This document shows positions 16,336-24,231 of a stretch of 64,000 nucleotides of DNA, piece after piece. The stretch is taken from contig CAYQBN010000006.1 of NCBI GenBank assembly GCA_964415795.1, positions 62,001 to 126,000 of the forward strand, given 5' to 3'. The translations under genes were made by a program, and so were the position numbers. The DNA is from CALITV01 sp964415795. Lineage in GTDB: Bacteria > UBP6 > UBA1177 > JAKLFG01. The notes under the pieces were generated by a model, which did not search any database, was not told the origin of the DNA, and saw only the letters and a list, made by a program, of their open reading frames with translations. Numbering within the stretch: the stretch's first letter is position 1; each line of letters starts with the position of its first letter.

Positions 16336-17709
16336 ATGTCTTTGCGCATGATACTCGTATCGCTGGGTATGTTCGTGTTCGTCGTTACCTGCAACAAACA
16401 CGATCGAGACCAGCCGATCCCCGATGATTGGTTCACCGACGATCCTGTGGCAACGGAAGGAGACTTTTCTTTACCCGACCGGAGTGACGGCGAGGTACTG
16501 CTGGATGGCGAACCCGATGCAGACGAGCCTCTGGACGCAGAGGAAGAACCTCTCGAGGATGATGCTGTGTCTCAGAGCGATGAGATCCAAGCCGATGGGG
16601 ACGATCTTCTTGTCGAGGATCTTCCCGATGAGGATAACGGTCCCGCCTACGATCCCCGTATCGAGCCGGCGCTCTGTGGCATGGCGCCCTATCATTGGCT
16701 CCCGCCGGCCACTATGGGGAACATCATCGAAGTTGACCAGATGTTCGGCTCGATCGGTGACATCGCGAAGACGAGCAAGGTTGCGCTCACCCTTGCCAAG
16801 ACGCAGCTCAAGAACGACGGCGAGGTGAACCTCCAGCGCGATCCTCAGTATGACACGCTGGTGTATCGGATACTCTACCGTACCCAAGACAAAGGACAAC
16901 CGGCAGAGGCGACCGGCATCGTGGCGCTTCCGATGACGAGCAAAACGGTGCCCATACTTATGATTCAGCACGGCACGATGGGACTTGGTGACCCCTGCGC
17001 GCCGTCGGCATCCGAAGGAAGCGAACCCAATGGTACTGCCCTTGTTGCGGCTCTCTTTGCCTCCTTTGGTTACATCGTGATTGCTCCCGATTATCTTGGT
17101 CTTAAGAGTATGGGGTCTCCTTCAACCGAGCTTCATTCCTATCTCATCGGCGAGCCGACCGCGATCGCGTCTCTGGATATGGTACGCGCCGTGCCGAAGT
17201 TTCTCGAGCGTCCCGAGGTGAAGATCTTCGGTATCGAGGTCAAACCGGGAAATGTCCTCATTTCGGGCGGGTCACAGGGCGGTCATGCCGCCGCCTTCAC
17301 GACGAGGCTTGCTCCTTACTATGCGCCGGAGCTGGTCATCAAAGGAGCGGTCTGGGGGATCCCGCCGACCGACATGTATGCGCACGCCGTACGCGCTCTC
17401 AACAACTATGTCCCCGCCTCGGGCAATACCGCGCTCGTCTTCCTCTCGGCCAACGACTGGTATCGGGATGATCCGTCCCTTCTTTCGCAGGTCTTCCTTC
17501 CCCCTTGGGATACCTCCATGCGTGATTATGCCTTTACCAGTTGCGATCTCGGAGGCCCCTCGAAGCGGCAGGGGTCGACACGCTTGAAGAACTGTTCACT
17601 GCCGAGCTCCTCGCCGCGGCGGAAATCGAACCGTTCCTTACGGGATTCGACTCGTGGCGTTGTTACATCGATGAAAACACCCTTTCGCGGAGTTCTATCC
17701 CCCGCATAG
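16336..17709 (+). CDS. alpha/beta-hydrolase lipoprotein, N-terminal part of a frameshifted gene
   Basis: ATG 16336 follows GGAGG and starts a lipoprotein signal ending VVTC. An acidic stalk follows (about residues 30-110, rich in D and E), then an alpha/beta-hydrolase domain of the secretory-lipase type: 'MIQHGTMGLGD' oxyanion region, IVIAPDYLGL, and the nucleophile elbow SGGSQGG with Ser313 (codon at 17272). After about base 17558 the translation becomes Arg/Ser-rich nonsense and stops at 17709. The catalytic Asp and His are encoded in the neighbouring frame (17541-17966). One missing C in the run at 17556-17559 would restore a single 540-residue enzyme. So the gene is either truly broken or carries a sequence error. 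Confidence 0.8.
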   Translation: MSLRMILVSLGMFVFVVTCNKHDRDQPIPDDWFTDDPVATEGDFSLPDRSDGEVLLDGEPDADEPLDAEEEPLEDDAVSQSDEIQADGDDLLVEDLPDEDNGPAYDPRIEPALCGMAPYHWLPPATMGNIIEVDQMFGSIGDIAKTSKVALTLAKTQLKNDGEVNLQRDPQYDTLVYRILYRTQDKGQPAEATGIVALPMTSKTVPILMIQHGTMGLGDPCAPSASEGSEPNGTALVAALFASFGYIVIAPDYLGLKSMGSPSTELHSYLIGEPTAIASLDMVRAVPKFLERPEVKIFGIEVKPGNVLISGGSQGGHAAAFTTRLAPYYAPELVIKGAVWGIPPTDMYAHAVRALNNYVPASGNTALVFLSANDWYRDDPSLLSQVFLPPWDTSMRDYAFTSCDLGGPSKRQGSTRLKNCSLPSSSPRRKSNRSLRDSTRGVVTSMKTPFRGVLSPA

Positions 17710-17966
17710 ACAATATCCCCGCCTTCATGATCCTCTCGGAGAACGACGATCTCGTCGTGCCTTTCATCGAACGCGACGCATTCGGGGATCTCTGTGCAAT
17801 GGGCTACCAGATCCAGTACCGCGAGTGTGCCGGCGCCGGTCACAGCGACGGATTCCTATGGTCGCTCGATGACCAACTCGACTGGCTCGATGAGCGCTAC
17901 AACGATGTGCCGATGACCGATGTGTGCACCATCCATCCTCCGGTAACCTGCAAGAGCACGCCGTGA
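17541..17966 (+). CDS. C-terminal part of the frameshifted alpha/beta-hydrolase
   Basis: This frame has no ribosome binding site or proper start of its own; it continues the hydrolase of 16336-17709. The joined sequence would read CDLGGP-LEAAGVDTLEEL across the shift. It carries the missing catalytic residues: an acidic residue in 'MILSENDDLVVPF' and the histidine in AGAGHSDGF, both at the expected places before the C-terminus. The enzyme probably hydrolyses an ester at the cell surface. Coordinates given are the open stretch of the frame; the biologically meaningful part begins near 17559. If the shift is real, the protein is inactive. Confidence 0.75.
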   Translation: MRSRRPLEAAGVDTLEELFTAELLAAAEIEPFLTGFDSWRCYIDENTLSRSSIPRIDNIPAFMILSENDDLVVPFIERDAFGDLCAMGYQIQYRECAGAGHSDGFLWSLDDQLDWLDERYNDVPMTDVCTIHPPVTCKSTP

Positions 17967-17977
17967 CGAACGCTTCC

Positions 17978-18005
17978 TTGACAAGGGTCCGCGGTTCCCT
18001 AAGAT
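17978..18005 (+). promoter_or_regulatory. sigma70-like promoter for the two small genes at 18.0-18.5 kb
   Basis: TTGACA at 17978-17983, a 16-base spacer and TAAGAT at 18000-18005, 28 bases before the GTG start at 18034. Confidence 0.6.
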
Positions 18006-18033
18006 AGCCTCTTGTCCAGAGGGGAGAGATGCG

Positions 18034-18243
18034 GTGGTCACCGAGACGATGATGCTTCTTGCCATTAGGCAGAAGAACTGGCAGCAGGCGCTCGTCATCG
18101 CACGGGAGTTGGCGAATCGCGCGGCCGACGATGCCTTGCTGAGAGCGATCCCTTCCGTCATCGGTAAATGTCAAGCCGAGGATCCTCGGGCACGGATTCT
18201 TCTTTCCTTGTGGGCCGAACTGCGTTGGAGGGAAAAGCAATGA
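18034..18243 (+). CDS. small helical protein, unknown
   Basis: A 69-residue frame beginning at GTG 18034 after GGGGAGAG; an alternative ATG lies at 18049. It is predicted all-helical: two amphipathic helices (MMLLAIRQKNWQQALVIAREL and ARILLSLWAELRWREK) joined by a short loop, resembling one and a half TPR-like hairpins. No family is recognised. The stop overlaps the start of the next gene (ATGA), so the two products are probably made together, perhaps as partners. A promoter sits just upstream, so the pair is a unit of its own. Confidence 0.6.
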   Translation: MVTETMMLLAIRQKNWQQALVIARELANRAADDALLRAIPSVIGKCQAEDPRARILLSLWAELRWREKQ

Positions 18244-18536
18244 ACCTTCTCGAGAACGGAAAGACCTCGTATCTCCTTCTCAACGACAAGGGGTTGCCGG
18301 TAGCGGGCGACGGACTCTCGCTTGCCGAGGCGGGTCCTTTTATCGAACGGCTTCACGAGGCGCTCGAACGCGGCGAGACCTCCTACGGTGTCTGGGAACA
18401 CGGGGAACACCGTTTCTTCGGTACCTCGGTCGGGGACGGCATTGTCATCGTAAAATGCGGCGGCTCGATGCCGCTCACCAAGGCGCTCTATCTCCTTGAC
18501 GACATACGGCGGTCGTGCCGGAAGATGATACCATGA
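18240..18536 (+). CDS. small protein with Roadblock-like topology, unknown
   Basis: A 98-residue protein whose ATG 18240 overlaps the upstream stop. The predicted order is two strands (KTSYLLLNDKGLPVAG), a helix (SLAEAGPFIERLHEALERG), three strands (SYGVWEHGEHRFFGTSVGDGIVIVKC) and a C-terminal helix (LTKALYLLDDIRRSC). That strand-helix-strand-helix order is the Roadblock/LC7 topology, proteins that dimerise and regulate small GTPases such as MglA or motors. The sequence itself is not recognisably similar, so this is a topology-based guess only. It ends 3 bases from the convergent tgt gene. Confidence 0.6.
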   Translation: MNLLENGKTSYLLLNDKGLPVAGDGLSLAEAGPFIERLHEALERGETSYGVWEHGEHRFFGTSVGDGIVIVKCGGSMPLTKALYLLDDIRRSCRKMIP

Positions 18537-18539
18537 CCG

Positions 18540-19637
18540 TTACCGCGGGTAATTCGCGACCAGTGATGGAGCCTCTTGCGCTCGTCCTTCGAGGATGAGG
18601 CGGCGCACTGCTTTGACGAGATCGAGATAGAACTGCAGGTTGTGGACGGAATTGAGCACGGAAGCTAGGATCTCGCCGTTGCGGTAGAGGTGGTGCAGAT
18701 AGGCTCTCGTGAAGGATCGGCAGGCGATACAGCCGCACTGATCGTCGAGTGGTCTCATATCGCGTGCAAAACATTGGTTCTTGATGTTGAGAACCCCATC
18801 GCGGGTGAAGAGTTGTCCGTTGCGTGCGTTGCGGGTCGGCATCACGCAGTCGAACATGTCGATGCCGGAGAGTATCGCCGTGACGATGTCGCGCGGCGTC
18901 CCGACCCCCATGAGGTAGCGTGGTTTATCAGGCGGCATGAGCGGCGCGATCGTTTCGATGATGTGGTACATCTCTTCTTTCGTTTCGCCGACCGAAAGTC
19001 CGCCAAGTGCGTACCCATCGAAAGGGAGTGCCGTTACTTCGGCGAGATGATGTCGTCGGAGCGATTCCGAGACGCCTCCTTGAATGATCCCAAAGAGCGC
19101 CCCATCGCCGCGCCGCGCCCGGAGGCTTCGTGTGGCCCAGCGGGTCGTCCGCTCCATGCTTGCAGCCATCTGCTCGTCACTGCAGGGAAGCGCCGGACAT
19201 TCATCGAAGGCCATCATAATGTCGGCACCGAGCGCCTCTTGTACTTCGATGGAGAGTTCGGGAGAGAGAAATTGTTTTGAACCATCGAGGTGTGAGCGGA
19301 ATTCGACCCCTTCCTCGGTTATCGTGCGAAGCGGCCCGAGGCTGAACACCTGAAATCCGCCCGAATCGGTGAGGATCGGTCCCTCCCATCTCATCATGGC
19401 ATGCAGGGACCCAAAGGTTTCTCTGACGAGCGCATGACCGGGGCGAAGAAAAAGGTGGTAGGTGTTGCCCAAGATGATCTCGGCCCCGAGTTCGCGCAGT
19501 TGACTCGGGAGCACCCCTTTGACCGATCCCTTCGTGCCGACCGGCATGAAAATGGGGGTGTGAACGACCCCGTGCGGTGTCTCGAGGAGGGCGGCTCGTG
19601 CCGCACCGTCAGTGTGTTCGATGTGGAACCGGATCAT
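18540..19637 (-). CDS. tgt: queuine/preQ1 tRNA-ribosyltransferase
   Basis: Exchanges guanine for preQ1 at the wobble position of tRNAs with GUN anticodons. The 365-residue protein has the family landmarks: GNTYHLFLRPG, ILTDSGGFQVFSL (first catalytic Asp), LFGIIQGG, GGLSVGE, the nucleophile region GIDMFDCVMPTRNARNG, and the zinc site CGCIAC with the downstream histidines of YLHHLY. Length is typical. Other queuosine genes (queA, queC-F) are not in the window. No obvious ribosome binding site precedes the ATG at 19637. Between it and the ferredoxin gene upstream lies a terminator, so it is probably transcribed on its own. Confidence 0.95.
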   Translation of the reverse strand: MIRFHIEHTDGAARAALLETPHGVVHTPIFMPVGTKGSVKGVLPSQLRELGAEIILGNTYHLFLRPGHALVRETFGSLHAMMRWEGPILTDSGGFQVFSLGPLRTITEEGVEFRSHLDGSKQFLSPELSIEVQEALGADIMMAFDECPALPCSDEQMAASMERTTRWATRSLRARRGDGALFGIIQGGVSESLRRHHLAEVTALPFDGYALGGLSVGETKEEMYHIIETIAPLMPPDKPRYLMGVGTPRDIVTAILSGIDMFDCVMPTRNARNGQLFTRDGVLNIKNQCFARDMRPLDDQCGCIACRSFTRAYLHHLYRNGEILASVLNSVHNLQFYLDLVKAVRRLILEGRAQEAPSLVANYPR

Positions 19638-19664
19638 GAAACAACCGTCAAGAAACCGTCGTTA

Positions 19665-19692
19665 CAAAAAACCCCCCGGAGAACCGGAGGGT
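19665..19692 (-). terminator. intrinsic terminator after the ferredoxin gene
   Basis: A 9-bp stem (19684-19692 with 19671-19679, one T-G pair) with an AGAA/TTCT tetraloop; on the minus strand it is followed by TTTTTTG after the stem. It lies 28 bases past the ferredoxin stop. Confidence 0.85.
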
Positions 19693-19719
19693 GTTGGTTG
19701 GGGTGAGAACGGTTGCGTT

Positions 19720-19893
19720 TCAGCCCGCCGAAATGCATTCGACCGGACAGACCCCTTTGCAGGCACCACAGTCGGTGCACTTCGCCGGGTCTATCACATA
19801 CGAGCTGTCGCCTTGGCTGATGGCGTCAACCGGGCACTCCGCCGCACAGGCGCCGCAACTGATGCACGCGCCGGCATCGATCTTGTGAGCCAT
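19720..19893 (-). CDS. small 2[4Fe-4S] ferredoxin
   Basis: A 57-residue protein that I translated from the minus strand: ATG at 19893 with GGAGG upstream, TGA at 19722-19720. It has two classical clusters, CISCGACAAECPVD and CTDCGACKGVCPVE, in the CxxCxxCxxxCP spacing, with internal two-fold symmetry. It is a clostridial-type low-potential electron carrier of the cytoplasm, common in anaerobes, and would serve oxidoreductases such as pyruvate:ferredoxin oxidoreductase. No redox partner gene is adjacent. It is monocistronic, with a candidate promoter at 19928-19955 and a strong terminator. Confidence 0.95.
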   Translation of the reverse strand: MAHKIDAGACISCGACAAECPVDAISQGDSSYVIDPAKCTDCGACKGVCPVECISAG

Positions 19894-19927
19894 GGAATCC
19901 TCCGTACAAAAAAGGTGAGCGACATGC

Positions 19928-19955
19928 CTCTAACATATTCCGGGAAGCGAGTCAA
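19928..19955 (-). promoter_or_regulatory. possible promoter for the ferredoxin gene
   Basis: On the minus strand TTGACT (19955-19950), a 16-base spacer and TTAGAG (19933-19928). The -10 is weak; the position, 35 bases before the ATG, is suitable. Confidence 0.4.
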
Positions 19956-19963
19956 CCTTGTCG

Positions 19964-20566
19964 TTACTTTTTCTTTCCGGTCATCCGGTCGGTTCTCGAG
20001 TCGGGCGCTTGCTTTTTCTTCGATGAAGGAACCGGGGCAGAAAGCGGTTTCTGATCCTTCTTCGGTGTTTTCTCCTTTTTCGTTTCCTTCAGCGGCGTCG
20101 ATTCGGAAGTCTTTCCCGGCAAGGTCTCTTTCTTTGGTCTTTCCGGTTTGACGGTCGGCGTCGACGAGGTGGGGGCGGCGATCGTCGCGATTTCGGCGGG
20201 AACCGGCGATTGGCTCGGCACAGGGATCTTTTCCCCTTTTATTTTGATGATGCGGTAAGTCTTCACCGGGACGAGCACTCGCTCCGGCACAAGGGCCCGG
20301 TCACCGGTGGAGGCCGAAGCGAACCACTCTTCGAAATCGACGAGACCTTCTTCGCTTACCACCTTGCCGCGGTACTTCTCACGGAATGCCGCGACCGTTT
20401 CCTTGAAACGCGTTTCTTCTTCTCCCTGTGGAACGAGTTCGGTTACCACTTCGACCTCGAGCGTACCCGGATACACCACTTCGACGCGATCGACATCGAG
20501 CGCCGCCAGTTCCGCCTTCTCGATGGTCTTTACCGAACCGTCCTTGAATTTCACGACATACACCAT
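19964..20566 (-). CDS. protein with conserved N-terminal domain and basic Lys/Pro-rich tail, unknown
   Basis: A 200-residue protein from ATG 20566, which has a strong GGAGGAGG site. Residues 1-60 are a compact beta/alpha unit (VYVVKFKDGSVKTIEKAEL, VDRVEVVYPGTLEVEVV). Residues about 105-200 are disordered, rich in K, P, S and T, ending DRMTGKKK. The tail could bind nucleic acid or membranes. I do not recognise the family. The frame stays open without a stop to 20938, and that extension also looks coding (see next entry), so the protein could be 324 residues instead. The choice of 20566 rests on the ribosome binding site. Confidence 0.6.
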   Translation of the reverse strand: MVYVVKFKDGSVKTIEKAELAALDVDRVEVVYPGTLEVEVVTELVPQGEEETRFKETVAAFREKYRGKVVSEEGLVDFEEWFASASTGDRALVPERVLVPVKTYRIIKIKGEKIPVPSQSPVPAEIATIAAPTSSTPTVKPERPKKETLPGKTSESTPLKETKKEKTPKKDQKPLSAPVPSSKKKQAPDSRTDRMTGKKK

Positions 20567-20938
20567 GATCCTCCTCCATCTGAGCGATCGTATGAACATT
20601 CTTCCTGTTCGTTCCTTGAAGCGGCCGCAGACGAGATTGAATCGGCAGAAGGTCGAGATGCCAACGCATTTCGTGGTGAGCGATCCTTTTCGCGGGCAAT
20701 AGAGATCGGTCTTGCGGCGTGCCGAATCGAGTTTGTCGTTAAGGTCCATGATCTTGCGATTGAGTCCGGCGCGATCAATGGAAATGTGTTCGGGCAGGAA
20801 TGCGATGAATATCTCTACTTTTCGAGGGCACCCTTCCCGAGGGCACGCAAGGCATTGGGAAAGATGGATCTTTGCGCCGGGTAACAGACCGACGGTGTCG
20901 GGGAAGAGACATACGACCCATGGGCTCTGCGTTGACAT
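20567..20938 (-). CDS. in-frame Cys-rich coding extension or separate small gene
   Basis: From ATG 20938 the minus strand reads 124 codons with coding-like third positions (many GTC, CTC, TTC, GAC, ACC, CGC) and then runs without a stop into the gene at 20566. The translation has eight clustered cysteines (QCLACPREGC, LYCPRKGSLTTKC, FCRFNLVCG) around a predicted helix (AGLNRKIMDLNDKLDSARRK), which suggests a zinc or Fe-S binding unit. The last codons before 20566 (AGA TGG AGG AGG) are those of a Shine-Dalgarno site. Either this is the N-terminal domain of one 324-residue protein, or a separate gene that has lost its stop by frameshift. I recognise no family. Confidence 0.45.
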
Positions 20939-21048
20939 CCGCGGTCATCCTTCGTTCGGAGTGAGTATATGTTCCATTCGAGAGAGCGCAAGGAAAAAGA
21001 CACGCGAACGAATCCGCAGGTAAAGGCTCTATTTTTTCGGAAAATACC

Positions 21049-21076
21049 TTGCGCTCGAAATCCAATTCGGTAGAAT
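21049..21076 (+). promoter_or_regulatory. sigma70-like promoter for the NtrC-type regulator
   Basis: TTGCGC at 21049-21054, a 16-base spacer and TAGAAT at 21071-21076, about 30 bases before ATG 21108. Only the -10 is close to consensus. Confidence 0.5.
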
Positions 21077-21107
21077 GAGTTGTTTTTCAAAAGAAAATGG
21101 AAGGCTT

Positions 21108-22472
21108 ATGATGTATCGGGTGCTTCTCGTGGACGACGAGACCGAGCTTCTCGGCACTATGCGACAGATACTCGAGAAACAGGGCTACGAGGTGACGACC
21201 GCCCAGACCGGCCTCGAAGCCATGACGATCCTCAAGCACGAGATAAACAACCTTTCGTTCGTGGTGACCGATCTGCTCATGCCGGGCGGGTTCGATGGGC
21301 TCGATCTCCTTGATGCGGTACGCGAACTTGACCCCGATATTCCGGTCATCATGATCACCGCGTATGGCAATGTCGAGACGGCGGTGAAGGCGATGCAGAA
21401 AGGGGCGTTCACCTTCCTCACCAAGCCGCTCAACTACAAAGTCCTTATCCAGCAACTCGAAAAGGCGGCCGAGACGCTCTCGCTTCGGCAGGAGAACAAG
21501 CGTCTGCGTCGAGAGATCGCATCGATACAGGAAGACCGATACCGCATCATCTTCGTCTCGGAGAAGATGCGGCGGCTCCTTGCATCGGCCTCCGAGATCG
21601 CGAAGACCGACGAGACGGTGCTCATCACCGGAGAATCGGGGACCGGTAAGGAGCTCGTTGCCCGCCACATACTCGTAGAGAGCCGCAGAGCGCGCAAGCC
21701 GTTCATCGCCTTCAACGCGGCGGCGGTGCATCCGAACCTCATCGAGTCGGAACTTTTTGGGTACAAGAAGGGGGCATTCACCGGTGCCGATCGCAATTCG
21801 CCGGGGTATGTCGGGGCTGCGGAAGGGGGAACGCTCTTCATCGATGAGATAGGGGAGTTGCCGCTCGAACTCCAGCCGAAGCTCCTCCGGTTTCTCCAAG
21901 AACGCGAATATCTGCCGGTAGGGAGCGCGACTCCGATAAAGTGCGATGTCCGCGTGATAGCGGCGACCAACAAGGATCTCGAAAAAGAGATCGTGAGAGA
22001 GCGGTTCCGCGAGGACCTGTACTATCGTCTCTCCCGTTTCACCCTTCGGGTCCCGCCGCTCCGGGAACGGCGCGAGGATATCATCCCTCTTGCGAAATTC
22101 TTTGCCGAACGGCTGGCGCGACAGTACGGTCGCCCTGTCAAAGATCCTGACGAGGCGTTCCTTGCCCGGCTCGTCGAGCGCGAGTGGCGTGGCAACACGC
22201 GTGAACTTGAACACACTATGGCGCGCTGGGTGCTCATGAACGATGAAGAGCCGTCCGGCGGATCGCCGGGATCGGGCGACGGAGAAAAGGATCGAGAGGG
22301 GGCACCCCTATACTCCGTCCGTATCGGCGAGAAGACGCTCAAAGAGATAGAACGCGATCTCATCCAAGAGACGCTTCGCCATACGGGGGGAAACAAGGTG
22401 CTCACGGCACAGATGCTCGGCATTTCGGAGCGAACTGTCTATCGCCGCATCACGGGAGATGAAGAGGTGTAG
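21108..22472 (+). CDS. NtrC-family sigma54-dependent response regulator
   Basis: A 454-residue transcription activator. The receiver domain (about 1-120) has LVDDE, VVTDLLMPGG with the phosphorylatable Asp, and ITAYG. The central AAA+ domain has Walker A GESGTGKE, the sigma54-contacting GAFTGA loop, GGTLFIDEIGEL and arginine-finger regions; the C-terminus is a Fis-type helix-turn-helix (TGGNKVLTAQMLGISERTVYRRI). It therefore remodels sigma54-RNA polymerase at distant promoters. No histidine kinase lies beside it, so the signal is unknown. The start is ATG 21108 or 21111, both after GGAAGG. It ends directly against the convergent AGCS gene. Confidence 0.93.
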   Translation: MMYRVLLVDDETELLGTMRQILEKQGYEVTTAQTGLEAMTILKHEINNLSFVVTDLLMPGGFDGLDLLDAVRELDPDIPVIMITAYGNVETAVKAMQKGAFTFLTKPLNYKVLIQQLEKAAETLSLRQENKRLRREIASIQEDRYRIIFVSEKMRRLLASASEIAKTDETVLITGESGTGKELVARHILVESRRARKPFIAFNAAAVHPNLIESELFGYKKGAFTGADRNSPGYVGAAEGGTLFIDEIGELPLELQPKLLRFLQEREYLPVGSATPIKCDVRVIAATNKDLEKEIVRERFREDLYYRLSRFTLRVPPLRERREDIIPLAKFFAERLARQYGRPVKDPDEAFLARLVEREWRGNTRELEHTMARWVLMNDEEPSGGSPGSGDGEKDREGAPLYSVRIGEKTLKEIERDLIQETLRHTGGNKVLTAQMLGISERTVYRRITGDEEV

Positions 22473-23813
22473 TCACTTCTCATCGAGTCTCCCGGGGGTC
22501 CAGAGATAGTTCCGTGTTTCGGCGACGATTACGCCGTTCAGCAAAAGAAGCGCGATGAGATTCGGTGCTGCCATGAGCGCGTTCGCGATGTCGGCAAAGG
22601 TCCACACGACCGAAAGAGAGACGGTGGAGCCGGCCATCACGGCGAGGACCCAGAGCCAGCGGTAGGGACGAATTATTTCGCGTCCGAACAGGTATTCGAC
22701 CGCTTTCTCACCGTAGTACGACCAGCCGAGGATCGTCGAGAAGACGAAGGTGAGAAGCCCGAACGAGAGGATCGCTGGTCCTACGAGGCCAAGGTGCGAG
22801 AAGGCGGCGTGGGAGAGCGCCGCACCCGAAAGACCTTCTTGCCATCTTCCCGAATTCACGAGCACGAGACCGGTAAGAAGGCACACGACGACGGTATCCC
22901 AGAAAGTGCCGGTCGAGGAGACGAGCGCCTGCCGCACCGGATTTTTGGTTTGCGCTGCTGCGGCAACGATGGGGGCACTGCCGAGCCCTGCTTCGTTTGA
23001 AAAAAGCCCACGTGCGATACCATAGCGCACCGTCTCTTTGACCATCGTGCCAGCGAATCCGCCGACGGCGGCATGACCGCCGAAGGCCGAGGTAACGATG
23101 AGAAGAAGGGAATCGGGTATCGTGCGCCAGCCGATGGCAAGGAGAACGAGTGCTCCGGTCACATAGACGATGACCATGAGGGGAACGAGTTTTTCGCAGA
23201 CCTTGGCGATGGAGCGGACGCCGCCAAGGATGACGAGCGCAGTGAGTGTGGCGAGAACAAGTCCGGTCGCCCAGCGGGGAAATCCAAAGGTAGTGAAGGA
23301 GAGGTCGGCGATCGAGTTCGCCTGTACCATGTTGCCGATCCCGAACGCGGCGACCGCGGTGAAGAGCGCGAAGAGGACCGCGAGCCATTTCGCCTTGAGC
23401 CCGTATTCGAGTACATACATGGGGCCGCCCGAGACTGAACCGTCGTGGTTGAGGCGGCGGTACTTGATGGCGAGCACCGCTTCGCCGTACTTGGTGGCGA
23501 TGCCGAAAAGACCGGTCAGCCACATCCAGAGCACGGCACCGGGGCCGCCGAGCGCAACGGCGGTTGCCACGCCGACGATGTTGCCGGTACCGATGGTCGC
23601 GGCGAGAGCGGTGGTGAGGGCGCCGAAGTGACTTATCTCGCCGGCTCCCTCGTGTTTCCGGCTGAATGAAAGCCGTATCGCGGTACCAAGGTGGCGTTGG
23701 ATAAAACGGAGCCGAAGGGTAAGGAAAAGGTGGGTGCCAAAGAGAAGGACGATGAGCGGCCATCCCCAGAGAAAAGAACTTACGGCACCGAGAACGCGTT
23801 CGAGCGTTTCCAT
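22473..23813 (-). CDS. AGCS-family sodium:alanine/glycine symporter
   Basis: A 446-residue inner-membrane protein with about 10-11 helices that takes up alanine or glycine with sodium. Family motifs are clear: GALTTALAATIGTGNIVGVATA near residue 70, 'PGAVLWMWLTGLFGIATKYGE', GGPMYVLE, and 'FSNEAGLGSAPIVAAAAQTKNPVRQALVSS' near the middle. Length is typical. Its ATG shares a base with the stop of the upstream thioesterase gene (TGATG), so the two are coupled. Substrate specificity between alanine and glycine cannot be told from sequence. Confidence 0.92.
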   Translation of the reverse strand: METLERVLGAVSSFLWGWPLIVLLFGTHLFLTLRLRFIQRHLGTAIRLSFSRKHEGAGEISHFGALTTALAATIGTGNIVGVATAVALGGPGAVLWMWLTGLFGIATKYGEAVLAIKYRRLNHDGSVSGGPMYVLEYGLKAKWLAVLFALFTAVAAFGIGNMVQANSIADLSFTTFGFPRWATGLVLATLTALVILGGVRSIAKVCEKLVPLMVIVYVTGALVLLAIGWRTIPDSLLLIVTSAFGGHAAVGGFAGTMVKETVRYGIARGLFSNEAGLGSAPIVAAAAQTKNPVRQALVSSTGTFWDTVVVCLLTGLVLVNSGRWQEGLSGAALSHAAFSHLGLVGPAILSFGLLTFVFSTILGWSYYGEKAVEYLFGREIIRPYRWLWVLAVMAGSTVSLSVVWTFADIANALMAAPNLIALLLLNGVIVAETRNYLWTPGRLDEK

Positions 23814-24217
23814 CAGTGTTCCTCGCGTGGGACGACCATGCGTCCTTCTGACTCAGCAAGCACCGTGTCGCCTTCCTTGAGCACGGCGCGCGTTTCGATG
23901 ATGCGTCCTTTCACTGCGGTCACCTCGCCGAAAAGATCGAGCGGTACATTCGGTGACACCGGTCTTTTGAATCGTACCTTCATCTCGGCGGTGACGCAGT
24001 AGCGGCCCGATGCCATCGCGGCATAGGCCATTGCCTCGTCGAGGAGCATCGAGACGACGCCGCCATGGATGAACTTCTCCCAGCCGAGGAACCGCTCCGG
24101 AATGGTGACTGCGGTATGCGCAGTAAGTTTCTCGCGGTCAACGGAAAGGGTAAGTTGAAGCCCATGCGGGTTGTTCTTGCCGCAGACGATGCACTTGCCG
24201 GTGTCGAGGAGTTGCAT
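23813..24217 (-). CDS. PaaI-type hotdog-fold thioesterase
   Basis: A 134-residue protein of the hotdog fold. MQLLDTGKCIVCGKNNPHGLQL is the usual N-terminal signature (CFVCGxxNPxGL) of this subgroup; 'EKFIHGGVVSMLLDEAMAYA' is the HGG active-site motif with the helix behind it, and 'VTAEMKVRFKRPV' follows. It hydrolyses acyl-CoA thioesters, substrate unknown. The start at 24217 is chosen because of the signature; the longer open frame overlaps the lectin gene. It lies 14 bases after the lectin-type lipoprotein gene and overlaps the symporter. Confidence 0.87.
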   Translation of the reverse strand: MQLLDTGKCIVCGKNNPHGLQLTLSVDREKLTAHTAVTIPERFLGWEKFIHGGVVSMLLDEAMAYAAMASGRYCVTAEMKVRFKRPVSPNVPLDLFGEVTAVKGRIIETRAVLKEGDTVLAESEGRMVVPREEH

Positions 24218-24231
24218 GAGAAAAGCGTTTC

